Positions 24,061-32,748 of a stretch of 64,000 nt of DNA are shown here, piece by piece. Each line of letters starts with the position of its first letter. Position 1 is the stretch's first letter. The position numbers were made by a program, and so were the translations under genes. Under the pieces are notes generated by a model, which had not been told where the DNA came from, did not search any database, and saw only the letters and a program-made list of their open reading frames with translations. The stretch is from Flavobacteriaceae bacterium PS02338 (GTDB lineage: Bacteria; Bacteroidota; Bacteroidia; Sphingobacteriales; Sphingobacteriaceae): assembly GCA_029959615.1 (NCBI GenBank), contig JASCOD010000008.1:233795-297794 (forward strand). The letters run 5' to 3'.

Positions 24061-24825
24061 TTAAGCAATAATAACTTTAACTCCTTTTTCTTCTATCTGT
24101 TGTACTACAATCTCAGGTACTTTGTCATCCGTAATGATGTAGGAAACCTGCTCAAAAGTACAAACTTTACCTAGGCCTCTTTTGTCAAATTTGGTGCTAT
24201 CGGCTACAATAACTACAGTTTGTGCAGTTTCAATCATTTTTTGATCTAACGCGGCTTCCGCTAAATTTGTAATAGAAAGACCAAAATCTAAATCGATTCC
24301 ATCTACTCCTAGAAAAAGAATACCGCAAGAAATCTCTTCTAAAATTTTCTCAGCAAAATTTCCGGCGACCGAAGAAGAATTTGATCTGATCATACCACCC
24401 AACTGTAGTACTTCAATATTATTGCGGTTGCTTAACTCTAAGCCAACTTTTAATGCTGGTGTAATTACAGTAATATGCTCAGTGGGGTTTAAAAACCTCG
24501 CAATTTCAAAAACTGTAGATCCCGAACCGATAGTAATCGAATCGGTATTTTTAATTAATTTTAAAGCAGCTTTAGCAATACGTTGTTTTTCATCGGCATT
24601 GATAAGCTCTTTTTCATAAATGCTTCTTTCACTTGCATAAGGATTCTTGATAGAACCACCACCTCTAGTCCTAAACAACAAATTCTTATCTTCTAACATT
24701 TTCAAGTCTTTTCTAATGGTTACACCAGAAACCTTCATTAAATCTATCAGTTCAATAATACTTACTTTGCCGTCTTCTTTTAGTTTATTAAGAATGTATT
24801 CGTGTCTATCTGTGATGTTTTTCAT
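24061..24825 (-). CDS. DeoR/GlpR-family transcriptional regulator
   Basis: A 254-residue cytoplasmic repressor. The N terminus carries the DeoR winged helix (RHEYILNKLKEDGKV, VSGVTIRKDLKMLEDKNLL, RTRGGG), and the rest is the DeoR sensor domain with IGSGSTVFEIAR and LGVDGID, which binds sugar phosphates in this family. It is convergent with the phosphatase gene. Targets are not visible; a role in sugar-phosphate or glycerol-3-phosphate control of the adjacent phosphoesterases is possible but only inferred. Confidence 0.88.
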   Translation of the reverse strand: MKNITDRHEYILNKLKEDGKVSIIELIDLMKVSGVTIRKDLKMLEDKNLLFRTRGGGSIKNPYASERSIYEKELINADEKQRIAKAALKLIKNTDSITIGSGSTVFEIARFLNPTEHITVITPALKVGLELSNRNNIEVLQLGGMIRSNSSSVAGNFAEKILEEISCGILFLGVDGIDLDFGLSITNLAEAALDQKMIETAQTVVIVADSTKFDKRGLGKVCTFEQVSYIITDDKVPEIVVQQIEEKGVKVIIA

Positions 24826-24865
24826 TTCAACAAGTTTGGTGCTAATATAGTATATTATTGCTGCA

Positions 24866-24899
24866 TAAAAAAAGCGCTATACCTCACTGGTATAGCGCT
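24866..24899 (-). terminator. Terminator of the GIN-domain gene
   Basis: AGCGCTATACC pairs exactly with GGTATAGCGCT around five bases. The run of A on the left is a T-run on the minus strand, so it ends the transcript of the gene at 24921-25526. Confidence 0.85.
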
Positions 24900-24920
24900 A
24901 GCATTTGTGTGTTTAATGTT

Positions 24921-25526
24921 TTATTTTACTTTTGCGTAATCTGTTGAATTTCTTTTTTCTACTTCAGTTTTAGCAGCTTTAAAGTTTTTGGTGTTCAAGG
25001 TAGCCAACTCGTTGGTAGAGATCGCATGTAATTGAGTGCTTCCATTTAATTTTAAAGCACTTTCATTGCTTAACTTAGTAAATAAAGACTCTGTTTTAGA
25101 ACTGATGTCAGCTTTTGCATCGTCTTGTAAAATGATTTGTAAATGTTGAGCATTTAAATCGTTTTTAGTGTTTACTACTGCATTTCCAGAAATGTCAATT
25201 CTATAGATATCACCAACATAAAGTGTGATTTTCGCAGTTTCTGCACCTTTTTTTGCTGATACATGAATCACATCGTCTGCGGTGTAAACTTTAGCTTTTA
25301 CTAAGCCATCTGTAGTATATAGTTTTTTACTTTCGTGATCTTGTACTAATGTTACTTCTACATTGCCAGAAATGATTATTTTTTTTGGTGCTTCTTTTTG
25401 CTCCGAATATTTTGCTTTATAAGTAGTAGCAACTGGATTTACTGCATCTTTTGCATTAACTGATGAAGTAGTGATGGCTAAAGCTAGAGTTCCAATAGCA
25501 AATAGCGAAGTGATTCTTTGTTTCAT
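24921..25526 (-). CDS. Secreted GIN-domain (DUF2807-like) protein
   Basis: A protein of 201 residues from ATG 25526 (the frame is open 17 codons further, but this start gives the signal peptide ending in SSVNAKDA). The mature part is a repetitive beta structure: IIISGNVEVTLVQ, IDISGNAVVNTKNDL and LKLNGSTQL are typical rungs of the head GIN domain of Bacteroidota. Function is unknown; the family is often surface-exposed. A long 5' leader and a good terminator suggest a monocistronic gene. Confidence 0.72.
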   Translation of the reverse strand: MKQRITSLFAIGTLALAITTSSVNAKDAVNPVATTYKAKYSEQKEAPKKIIISGNVEVTLVQDHESKKLYTTDGLVKAKVYTADDVIHVSAKKGAETAKITLYVGDIYRIDISGNAVVNTKNDLNAQHLQIILQDDAKADISSKTESLFTKLSNESALKLNGSTQLHAISTNELATLNTKNFKAAKTEVEKRNSTDYAKVK

Positions 25527-25736
25527 AATTGATTTGTGTTTTTTGATTAAGACGCAAAGCATTACAAAACGTTGCACTAGGTAGAGTTAAAATCGACAAA
25601 CGGGCAATTTTTTTCGACAAACTCCGAATATCTTCGTAGATGGGAGTGTTTTAAGCTTAAAATATTGTAAAATTGATAGCTGGGATATATGTTGGTGTTT
25701 ACTGAAATTGTCAACTGTAGACTTAGAATTGAATTG

Positions 25737-26834
25737 TTATATCGTCCAACTTTCACATTTCTCTAAGAAACTTTTATCTGCTTCTGCTCCGATACCTGGT
25801 GTTTCTGGAACATCTAACATAAAGCCTTCATAGGTTAAACCGCCAACTACTGGATCGACCAAATGTCCAAGTAGACAAGTATCTAAATCGAAATAAACGA
25901 CGTTAGGGCTAGCCAAAGCAAAATGTAAATTAGCAGTTAACGCCAATCTGCTTTCCAGCATACTTCCAATCATGCACTTTACACCATTTTGTAAAGCAAT
26001 TTCGTGAATTTTCTGTGCTTCTAAAATTCCGCCAGATTTCGAAAATTTGATATTTAAAAACGTAGTAGCTTGTGCATTGATCAGTTTTCTGGCATCGTGA
26101 TGATTATAACAACTTTCATCAGCCATTAATTTGATAGGCGAATTTACATTTAGCTCAGGCAGTTTGTCGTCAAACCAAGTTCGCATTGGTTGCTCACAAA
26201 ATTCAATGTCGTACTTTTCTAGTTCCGTTAAGGCAAAAAGTGCATCATCGAAACTCCATCCCTGATTGGCATCTAAACGTAGTGTCATCTCGTTGCCTAC
26301 GGCTTTTCTAATTGCAGCTACACGCTCTATATCTTCATGCACTTTTTTACCAAGCTTTATTTTGATGATTCTACAGCCATTTTTCTGGTGTTCCACAGCT
26401 TTTAATGCCATGTTTTCAGCGGTATCAATGCCTAAAGTCATATCGGTTTCAATAATTCGTTTATGACCTCCTAGGAATTGATACAATGGTTGGTTCGCAT
26501 TTTTTGCAGCAATATCAAATAATGCCATGTCAAAAGCACTCTTTACCGTAGGGTTATGAGCCGCATAGCCTAGCAAATCATTCATTCTAGCAGGAATATC
26601 TAACGGATCTTTATCTTTTAAAATCTGAGCAAAGTCTTTTGCCATTGCCAAGCAAGTTTCTTGCGTTTCGCCAACAATCATTGGAAACGCCGAACATTCA
26701 CCACTGCCATGTATACCTGCGTCGGTAAAAATCCTTATCAATACATTTTGTGCAAAATGCATGGTGCCCGTAGCAATCACAAAAGGCTCCATAGGGATAC
26801 TAAAACGGTAAATTTCGGTGCGGGTAATTTTCAT
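25737..26834 (-). CDS. Dipeptide epimerase (enolase superfamily)
   Basis: A 365-residue cytoplasmic protein of the mandelate racemase/muconate lactonising group. Catalytic lysine of KIKLG, metal ligands in RLDANQGW, FCEQPM and MADES, and the second lysine in NIKFSKSGG are visible, plus a terminal DLDTCLL-type segment seen in L-Ala-D/L-Glu epimerases. It would racemise the second residue of murein dipeptides for recycling. Together with the M20 dipeptidase 6 kb away it fits peptide salvage. Divergent from the DUF255 gene with 114 bases between. Confidence 0.87.
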   Translation of the reverse strand: MKITRTEIYRFSIPMEPFVIATGTMHFAQNVLIRIFTDAGIHGSGECSAFPMIVGETQETCLAMAKDFAQILKDKDPLDIPARMNDLLGYAAHNPTVKSAFDMALFDIAAKNANQPLYQFLGGHKRIIETDMTLGIDTAENMALKAVEHQKNGCRIIKIKLGKKVHEDIERVAAIRKAVGNEMTLRLDANQGWSFDDALFALTELEKYDIEFCEQPMRTWFDDKLPELNVNSPIKLMADESCYNHHDARKLINAQATTFLNIKFSKSGGILEAQKIHEIALQNGVKCMIGSMLESRLALTANLHFALASPNVVYFDLDTCLLGHLVDPVVGGLTYEGFMLDVPETPGIGAEADKSFLEKCESWTI

Positions 26835-26948
26835 GACTATGTGATCTTAAGTTTGTGCTTTTGCTTAATGACGTAAAACGTTTCAAGTCGGGTGATAAAA
26901 TTACAGCAATTTTTCAAACATCCCAATCAAAGCCTGTACCTTTATCGC

Positions 26949-28958
26949 ATGAAAGAAGCCAATAGCCTCATCAATGCCTCATCGCCTTATTTATTGCAAC
27001 ATGCATACAACCCTGTAGAGTGGTACGAGTGGAGCGAAACATCCTTAAAAAAAGCAAAAGACGAGAACAAGCTGATTATTGTGAGTGTAGGTTATTCGGC
27101 TTGCCATTGGTGCCACGTAATGGAACACGAAAGTTTCGAGAATCATGAAGTAGCCGAAGTGATGAACAAACATTTTGTTTGCATTAAAGTAGATAGAGAG
27201 GAGCGGCCAGATATAGACCAAATTTATATGTTAGCGGTACAGTTGATGAACGGAAATGGAGGTTGGCCTTTAAATGCAATTTGCTTGCCAGATCAACGTC
27301 CAATTTACGGTGGTACCTATTTTCGTAAAGCTGATTGGATTAATATCTTGTTAAACCTAGCTAATTTGTGGGAAAAGGAACCCGAAAAAGCTATTAAATA
27401 CGCAGAGCGATTAACAGAAGGCTTGCAACAGGCAGAGTTGATCGAAGATGTTGACGAAGAGTTAACTTTCAATGAAGAGCAATTGGTAGAGATCGTAGAG
27501 CCTTGGAAACGAAACTTTGATATGATAGAAGGAGGATACAATCGAGCACCTAAGTTCCCTTTGCCAAATAACTGGTCTTTTCTACTGCGTTATGCCTTTT
27601 TGAAGGATGACCAAGCAGTAATGATGGCAGTAATGAGGACTTTGGAGGCAATGGCGATGGGTGGAATTTACGACCAAATTGGAGGTGGTTTTGCTCGCTA
27701 TTCGGTGGATGCGAAATGGCATGTGCCGCACTTCGAGAAGATGCTGTATGATAACGGACAGCTCATTAGTTTGTACGCCGAGGCCTATCAATGTTTGAAA
27801 TATGAACCATTTGCAGAGGTCATTAGGCAAACTATTGAGTGGGTAGATAGAGAAATGACATCGCCTGATGGTTTGTTTTATTCGGCTTTAGATGCAGATA
27901 GTGAAGGCGTAGAAGGAAAGTTTTATGTATGGAGCAAAGCTGAATTTGACGAGGTGATAACTGAAAATAGAGAGCTGCTAAATGAATATTTTACAATTAC
28001 GGAAGATGGTAATTGGGAAGAAGAACATACGAATATCTTAATGCGTAAGCTATTTGAGGAAGAGCTATTAGAGAAATATAAACTAAGTAAAGCTGAATTA
28101 GAACATATCATCACAGAAGCAAAAGATCAATTATTATTGGTTAGAGGTAACAGGGTTAGGCCAGGTCTGGATGATAAATGTTTGACCGCTTGGAATGCGC
28201 AAATGATAAAAGGTTTGGTAGACGCAGCCCAAGTTTTGAATAATGAAACATATTACGAGAAGGCAAAGAACGCAGCGAGTTTTATCCTTAATAACTTGAT
28301 GGATGAAGAAGGAGGTTTGTATAGAAACTATAAAAATGGAAAAGCAAGTATCAATGGTTTCTTGGACGATTATGCTTTTTTGATTGAAGCGTTAATTGCA
28401 ATTTATGAGACAGATTTTAATGAAGCTTGGTTAAACGAGGCGAAAGAGCTGACGGAATATGTATTGATCAATTTTACCGATGAAAACAATTCGATGTTCT
28501 TTTATACTTCAAATACGGGAGAAAACCTCATTGCTCGCAAACACGAAGTGATGGATAACGTAATTCCTGCTTCTAACTCGGTAATGGCACAGAACCTTCA
28601 TAAGCTAGGTTTGTTTTTCGATAACGAAACTTATAGGGAGCGAGCATCAGCTATGCTGAAAGCAGTGCAACCTCGTATCAAATCTTATGGCTCTGCCTAT
28701 TCTAATTGGAGCATTCAGTTGTTGAACGAAGTGTATGGTATTAATGAAATAGCTATCGCTGGGACTGATTTTAGAACTGTGAAAAAGGAGTTAGATCAAC
28801 AGTATATCCCCAATAAAATTACATTAGCAGGAACAAAAAGTAACTTGCCTTTGTTAAAACATAAGCAAAGCGAGCAAACAAAAATCTATATTTGCCGAAA
28901 TAAAACTTGTCAGCTGCCTGTGGGTACAATTGATGAGGCTTTGAAACACATAAAATAA
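26949..28958 (+). CDS. DUF255 thioredoxin-fold protein (YyaL/SPATA20 family)
   Basis: A 669-residue cytoplasmic protein. It opens with NASSPYLLQHAYNPVEWYEW and the redox-like CHWC motif in SACHWCHVMEHESF (thioredoxin-like DUF255 domain, about residues 1-165), followed by an (alpha/alpha)6-barrel region resembling N-acylglucosamine 2-epimerase with MGGIYDQIGGGFARYSVD and HVPHFEKMLYDNGQL. The biochemical role of this widespread family is unclear. The frame is open from 26892, but ATG 26949 fits the family opening. A TACCTTTA -7-like box sits only five bases before it. Confidence 0.9.
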   Translation: MKEANSLINASSPYLLQHAYNPVEWYEWSETSLKKAKDENKLIIVSVGYSACHWCHVMEHESFENHEVAEVMNKHFVCIKVDREERPDIDQIYMLAVQLMNGNGGWPLNAICLPDQRPIYGGTYFRKADWINILLNLANLWEKEPEKAIKYAERLTEGLQQAELIEDVDEELTFNEEQLVEIVEPWKRNFDMIEGGYNRAPKFPLPNNWSFLLRYAFLKDDQAVMMAVMRTLEAMAMGGIYDQIGGGFARYSVDAKWHVPHFEKMLYDNGQLISLYAEAYQCLKYEPFAEVIRQTIEWVDREMTSPDGLFYSALDADSEGVEGKFYVWSKAEFDEVITENRELLNEYFTITEDGNWEEEHTNILMRKLFEEELLEKYKLSKAELEHIITEAKDQLLLVRGNRVRPGLDDKCLTAWNAQMIKGLVDAAQVLNNETYYEKAKNAASFILNNLMDEEGGLYRNYKNGKASINGFLDDYAFLIEALIAIYETDFNEAWLNEAKELTEYVLINFTDENNSMFFYTSNTGENLIARKHEVMDNVIPASNSVMAQNLHKLGLFFDNETYRERASAMLKAVQPRIKSYGSAYSNWSIQLLNEVYGINEIAIAGTDFRTVKKELDQQYIPNKITLAGTKSNLPLLKHKQSEQTKIYICRNKTCQLPVGTIDEALKHIK

Positions 28959-29005
28959 GATTTAGCGGTAAGGCTTTATCAATCATAAAAACAAATCATA
29001 AAATA

Positions 29006-29512
29006 ATGAAAATCACATCTAACACGGTAGTTTCTCTTACTTACGAGCTACATACCACAACTCCAGAAGGTAACCAAGTTTTTGTAGAGAAAGCTACTGA
29101 AGAAAATCCCCTAGTATTTTTATATGGTGTGGGTATGATGTTGCCAAAATTTGAAGAGCACTTAACAGGTCTAACTGTAGGTGATGAATATAGTTTTGAA
29201 TTAGAAGCGGCTGATGGTTACGGAGAGATTGACCCAGGAGCTCACGTAGATTTGCCAGTAGCAATGTTTAAAGAAGGTGGTGCAGAATTGCCTAACGTTG
29301 GTGATGTAATTCCTTTGCAAGATAACCAAGGTAACCAATTCCGTGCTGGCGTAACTGCAGTAGGTGAAGAAATTATCTCAGTAGATTTAAACCACCCAAT
29401 GGCTGGTAAAAACTTAATCTTCGCTGGTAAAATTTTAACAGTAAGAGAAGCAACAGCTGATGAATTGTCACACGGTCACGCTCACGGTGCTGACGGACAT
29501 TCTGGTCACTAA
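29006..29512 (+). CDS. SlyD-like FKBP peptidyl-prolyl isomerase
   Basis: A 168-residue cytoplasmic protein with the FKBP/SlyD layout: VSLTYELHTT, PLVFLYGVGMMLPKFEEHLTG, the insert-in-flap chaperone domain with DPGAHVDLP, and FAGKILTVREA. The C terminus is His-rich (SHGHAHGADGHSGH), as in nickel/zinc-binding SlyD. It isomerises prolyl bonds and may handle metals. It lies 47 bases after the DUF255 gene and is followed by its own terminator. Confidence 0.92.
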   Translation: MKITSNTVVSLTYELHTTTPEGNQVFVEKATEENPLVFLYGVGMMLPKFEEHLTGLTVGDEYSFELEAADGYGEIDPGAHVDLPVAMFKEGGAELPNVGDVIPLQDNQGNQFRAGVTAVGEEIISVDLNHPMAGKNLIFAGKILTVREATADELSHGHAHGADGHSGH

Positions 29513-29592
29513 TCATTTTGTTGTCATTTAGAGTTTACGAGGAATCTAAAAAATAGATCCTTCGCTGCGCTCTGGATGGCAAAATGTATAAT

Positions 29593-29629
29593 AAAAAATC
29601 CCTAGGTTTCTGCCTAGGGATTTTTTTTG
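29593..29629 (+). terminator. Terminator of the SlyD-like gene
   Basis: AAAAATCCCTAGG pairs with CCTAGGGATTTTT around a six-base loop, followed by T. Confidence 0.85.
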
Positions 29630-29642
29630 TTTTTATTCTTGT

Positions 29643-29723
29643 CGTCATTGCGAGGTACGAAGCAATCTTAAAGCAATTTGCAATATTTATCGTTGTAAGA
29701 TTGCTTCGTGCTTCGCAATGACG
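29643..29723. repeat. Palindromic dispersed repeat (CGTCATTGCGAGG type)
   Basis: Left arm 29643-29670 (CGTCATTGCGAGGTACGAAG...) and right arm 29696-29723 are reverse complements at 26 of 28 positions. The same motif recurs at 35248-35317 and, as one arm, at 49972-49995. It is a REP/MITE-like intergenic element. Confidence 0.85.
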
Positions 29724-29740
29724 AATTATTTGCGTTTCTG

Positions 29741-30193
29741 CTACTTTACCACCACGCCATTCAATAACGAAATTGGCGAAGCATCTAAAGCATTTGCTGT
29801 ACTCAATTTCAAAATGCCTTTAACTTTAATGGTTTGATAAGTGAACTTAGTTGGCTCTTTCAATTGGACTTCAACCATAATAGGAACCCCATTTTTACCA
29901 CAATAAAAACATTGGTTAATTGGTAGCGTAGAAAGCATGAATTTAGTTTGTTTCATACCGTCTTTAATTGGTACAATGTAACCTTCCAATTCGAAAGGTT
30001 TGCCTGCTCTTTTTTTGATATCGTTGTTGAAGATGGCGTACATTTCGCTATCATCTTTTGCCATCTTAAATTCTACATCGCCAATTACATCCCAGTTGGC
30101 AGATACGATTTGATCGCTTGGGTCGTGTTGTGCTTGAACTTTGTTTATGCCAAAGCCAATGAATAATAAAAATATGAATGTAAGTTTTTTCAT
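29741..30193 (-). CDS. Secreted DUF3299-like protein
   Basis: A 150-residue protein with a signal peptide (MKKLTFIFLLFIGFGINKVQAQ). The mature part has ELEGYIVPI, FMLSTLPINQCFYCGKNGVP and KVKGILKLS, a pattern I associate with DUF3299; the CFYCG pair may bind metal. It is the last gene of a minus-strand operon with an FtsX-like permease containing a His-rich loop and a LolD-like ATPase, which suggests an envelope metal-handling system. The family assignment is from memory. Confidence 0.62.
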   Translation of the reverse strand: MKKLTFIFLLFIGFGINKVQAQHDPSDQIVSANWDVIGDVEFKMAKDDSEMYAIFNNDIKKRAGKPFELEGYIVPIKDGMKQTKFMLSTLPINQCFYCGKNGVPIMVEVQLKEPTKFTYQTIKVKGILKLSTANALDASPISLLNGVVVK

Positions 30194-30277
30194 CTGTGTT
30201 TTTATGTTTTTTAACCACTTTAGACACCTAAGCGGACCTAAGGTTTTCTTAGGTGTCTAAGGTGGTTGTTTTCTAAA

Positions 30278-31501
30278 TTAATTTTTTGCCAATATCTTCG
30301 AAATATTAGATTGGTAAGCCTGTATTGCTGGGATAATTGCCGCAACAATTCCAATTAGTAAACCTGCCGCCAGTAAATAAAATTCTTCCTTTATAAAAAG
30401 TAATCCATTCATTTTCGCTTGACTGCTTTCTTGATAGTTTCCAATCAAGTGTAAGATACCATGTCCTAAAGCAATACCAATAAGCGTTCCTATCAGCGTC
30501 AAAATTAAGCCTTCTAAAATGATTAAAGAAAAAAGTTTGCCTTTTGATGCGCCTAATGTTCGCATGATGGCCAAATCGTAACTTCTTTCTTTTAATGAAT
30601 TGTACAGATTTACAAATACACTGATGGCTGCAATGAACATAATCAGAGCCGCAAACCATTGCAAAGTATCTACCCCGACACCAATTAAAGAGAACAAACG
30701 AGTGCTCTCTTGCGCTGGGCTTGCCGCTTGCATATTGGTGGTCTGATTAACCATCATCGGGAACATGGCTACTGCCATTGGCGAACGGTATTGGATGAGT
30801 AACGAAGTAAACTCACGGTCTTCGTCATGGGCATGCTCTACTTCTCCTTGATGATCGTGGTCGTGATGCTCGTCGCTTTCGCCTTCATCGCCGTGCATTT
30901 TCCAAACACTTCCTATTGCTGTTAAAATCAAATTATCGGTTACGTTTTGCTGCGGTACTAAAATACCCACTACTTTGTAAGCGTGGTCTTTGTGTTCGTC
31001 CCTCATTTCGGTTAAACCATGACCGCCAAAAAAAGTATCGCCAACTTTCAAGTTTTGCTCTTTAGCTACATTAGCACCTATAGTCGCTTCCAAATCAGCT
31101 TTCCAAAATTTGCCGCTTTGTGTTTTTAAGCCATAAAGGCTGATGTAATTGCTATCGGTGCCGACAATACGTACACCGTTGTAATTGTCTCCCAGCGCCA
31201 AAGGTACAGCACGTTTTACGAAAGGGCTCTTCATCAATTTCTTAGCTTCGTTCATCGGGATGTTGCCAGTTGGAAAATCGATGTAATAAATGCTGCTTAA
31301 AATCAATTGTAGTGGACTGCCTTTCGCTCCAACCACCAAATCAATATCCTTGGAATTCTTGTCTAACTTATCTTCTATTTGGGTTGATGCTAACAATAAA
31401 ACAGTTAAAATAGCGGTTCCAAACGCAATTAGTAAAATATTAAGTGCGGCATTTAATGGCTTCGACCAAATGTTTTTCCAGCTTATTTTAAATGGGCTCA
31501 T
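30278..31501 (-). CDS. FtsX/MacB-like ABC permease with His-rich loop
   Basis: A 407-residue inner-membrane protein with one N-terminal and three C-terminal membrane helices around a large periplasmic domain, the MacB/FtsX-type layout. Unusually, the periplasmic part holds a His/Asp/Glu-rich run (about residues 208-228, HHDHDHQGEVEHAHDED), a likely metal-binding loop. Its start overlaps the end of the ATPase gene by four bases, and the DUF3299-like gene follows 84 bases downstream. Probably a metal-related lipoprotein or substrate export/extraction system; substrate unknown. Confidence 0.83.
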   Translation of the reverse strand: MSPFKISWKNIWSKPLNAALNILLIAFGTAILTVLLLASTQIEDKLDKNSKDIDLVVGAKGSPLQLILSSIYYIDFPTGNIPMNEAKKLMKSPFVKRAVPLALGDNYNGVRIVGTDSNYISLYGLKTQSGKFWKADLEATIGANVAKEQNLKVGDTFFGGHGLTEMRDEHKDHAYKVVGILVPQQNVTDNLILTAIGSVWKMHGDEGESDEHHDHDHQGEVEHAHDEDREFTSLLIQYRSPMAVAMFPMMVNQTTNMQAASPAQESTRLFSLIGVGVDTLQWFAALIMFIAAISVFVNLYNSLKERSYDLAIMRTLGASKGKLFSLIILEGLILTLIGTLIGIALGHGILHLIGNYQESSQAKMNGLLFIKEEFYLLAAGLLIGIVAAIIPAIQAYQSNISKILAKN

Positions 31502-32127
31502 GATAGGCTGTAAGTTAGGTTAAACGCATCTTTCACTCTCTTGTCGTGTGTGGCAACCACTAAAGTAGCTTTATTTAATTCCGATTGTTCTTTCAGTAAA
31601 GTCAATACCGCTTCTGCATTTTTATCATCCAAACTTGAGGTTGGTTCGTCTGCAATTAGCAAAGTTGGTATGTTAATTACTGCTCTGGCAATAGTAACCC
31701 GTTGCAACTGCCCTTGGCTTAGCTCTTGTGGATAAGCATTCTTTTTGTGTGCCATATCTAAGGAAGCCAATACTTCTTCGATACGATTTTTATCCGTTGA
31801 TAAGCCAGCAAAACTTTGTGCTAATAGTAGATTTTCAGCAATGCTGAGGCTTTTAATCAAATGTGGTTTTTGGAACACAATACCAATGTGCTGCCCTCTA
31901 AATTCATCCAGTTTTTTAGATGAAAGTCCATATAAATTGGTGTTGTTAATTTTGATTTCGCCAGCAGTAGGTTTGAGCAGGCCAGTTAAAATGTGCAATA
32001 GCGTAGTTTTTCCACTGCCAGATTGCCCAAGCAATAACCATTGCTCGCCATCGTTAACTTGCCAATCGGCAAATTTTAATACTTGGTCTGTACCGTATTG
32101 ATGTGAAACAGATTTTATTGATATCAT
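31498..32127 (-). CDS. LolD-like ABC ATP-binding protein
   Basis: A 209-residue ATPase with Walker A GQSGSGKTT (about residues 34-42), signature LSQGQLQRV, Walker B LLIADEPTSSLD and switch ATHDKRV. LolD/MacB-type ATPases pair with FtsX-like permeases, which here overlap it by four bases. First gene of the three-gene minus-strand operon. Its upstream region (32128-32748) faces the GH31 gene. Confidence 0.9.
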   Translation of the reverse strand: MISIKSVSHQYGTDQVLKFADWQVNDGEQWLLLGQSGSGKTTLLHILTGLLKPTAGEIKINNTNLYGLSSKKLDEFRGQHIGIVFQKPHLIKSLSIAENLLLAQSFAGLSTDKNRIEEVLASLDMAHKKNAYPQELSQGQLQRVTIARAVINIPTLLIADEPTSSLDDKNAEAVLTLLKEQSELNKATLVVATHDKRVKDAFNLTYSLS

Positions 32128-32748
32128 TTGTTTTCTGTATGCTACAAAAATAAGATATGCGCTTGGATAGCAAGGTGTGGATGTGTAAAGTATTTGCTAC
32201 TGCAATTTTTAAGTAAACGTTGTCGGGGACGCCAACATTGGAAGTCACTGTTCGTTTATTCGCTAGTCGAGATTTGCAATCTCGACTTAAGTAGCCGCGG
32301 ATTTTAAATCCGCAGATAGGTAGTTCCGGATGCAAATCCGGAACAGCGAATGTGTGCATTGTATTTATAAACGATTTGAGGGGTTGTTCGGTTCATAATT
32401 GTACAGTTTTTTATTGGTCAAACCCGATTGCAGTGGATCCCGATTTTTCATCGGGAGAAACGTAAAGCGGGACTACATTTAAATAATAGTGTGAAACCTG
32501 CTTTCCTAAAAATTAAAATAAATCTAACTTTTACTTCATCTTAGTGTTAATTGTACATTAAGCTGTTTTGAAAGCATTATTGCGTTTTACACCTTATTTA
32601 ATAAGAAAAGTTAACAAGAGTTTTATTTGGCTTAAAGGGTAATTATTATATATTTACAATATCATTAAACATCTATTAAACATATCCATCAACAAAACAA
32701 TTATTAAAAATTAGGAGCTTTTTTAGCAATAGAATAAGCTCAAGTATC
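32128..32748. other. Gene-free divergent interval
   Basis: About 620 bases between the ABC operon and GH31 gene. It holds the cloverleaf-like element at 32258-32351 and a further hairpin TCCCGAT/ATCGGGA at 32438-32456. The rest, towards 32748, is very AT-rich and probably contains the GH31 promoter and leader, but no clear TAnnTTTG box. I see no coding frame. Confidence 0.6.
32258..32351. repeat. Cloverleaf-like multi-palindrome element
   Basis: An outer inverted repeat ATTCGCT (32258-32264)/AGCGAAT (32345-32351) encloses three palindromes: AGTCGAGATT/AATCTCGACT (32265-32287), GCGGATT/AATCCGC (32297-32313) and GTTCCGGAT/ATCCGGAAC (32323-32344). The first hairpin abuts the outer stem directly. 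It is not a tRNA (no CCA stem or anticodon arm logic). Probably a dispersed REP-like element. Confidence 0.75.

Noticed and set aside
32258..32351. tRNA gene
   Set aside because: The cloverleaf resemblance is only topological: stem lengths, T-loop and anticodon features are missing.
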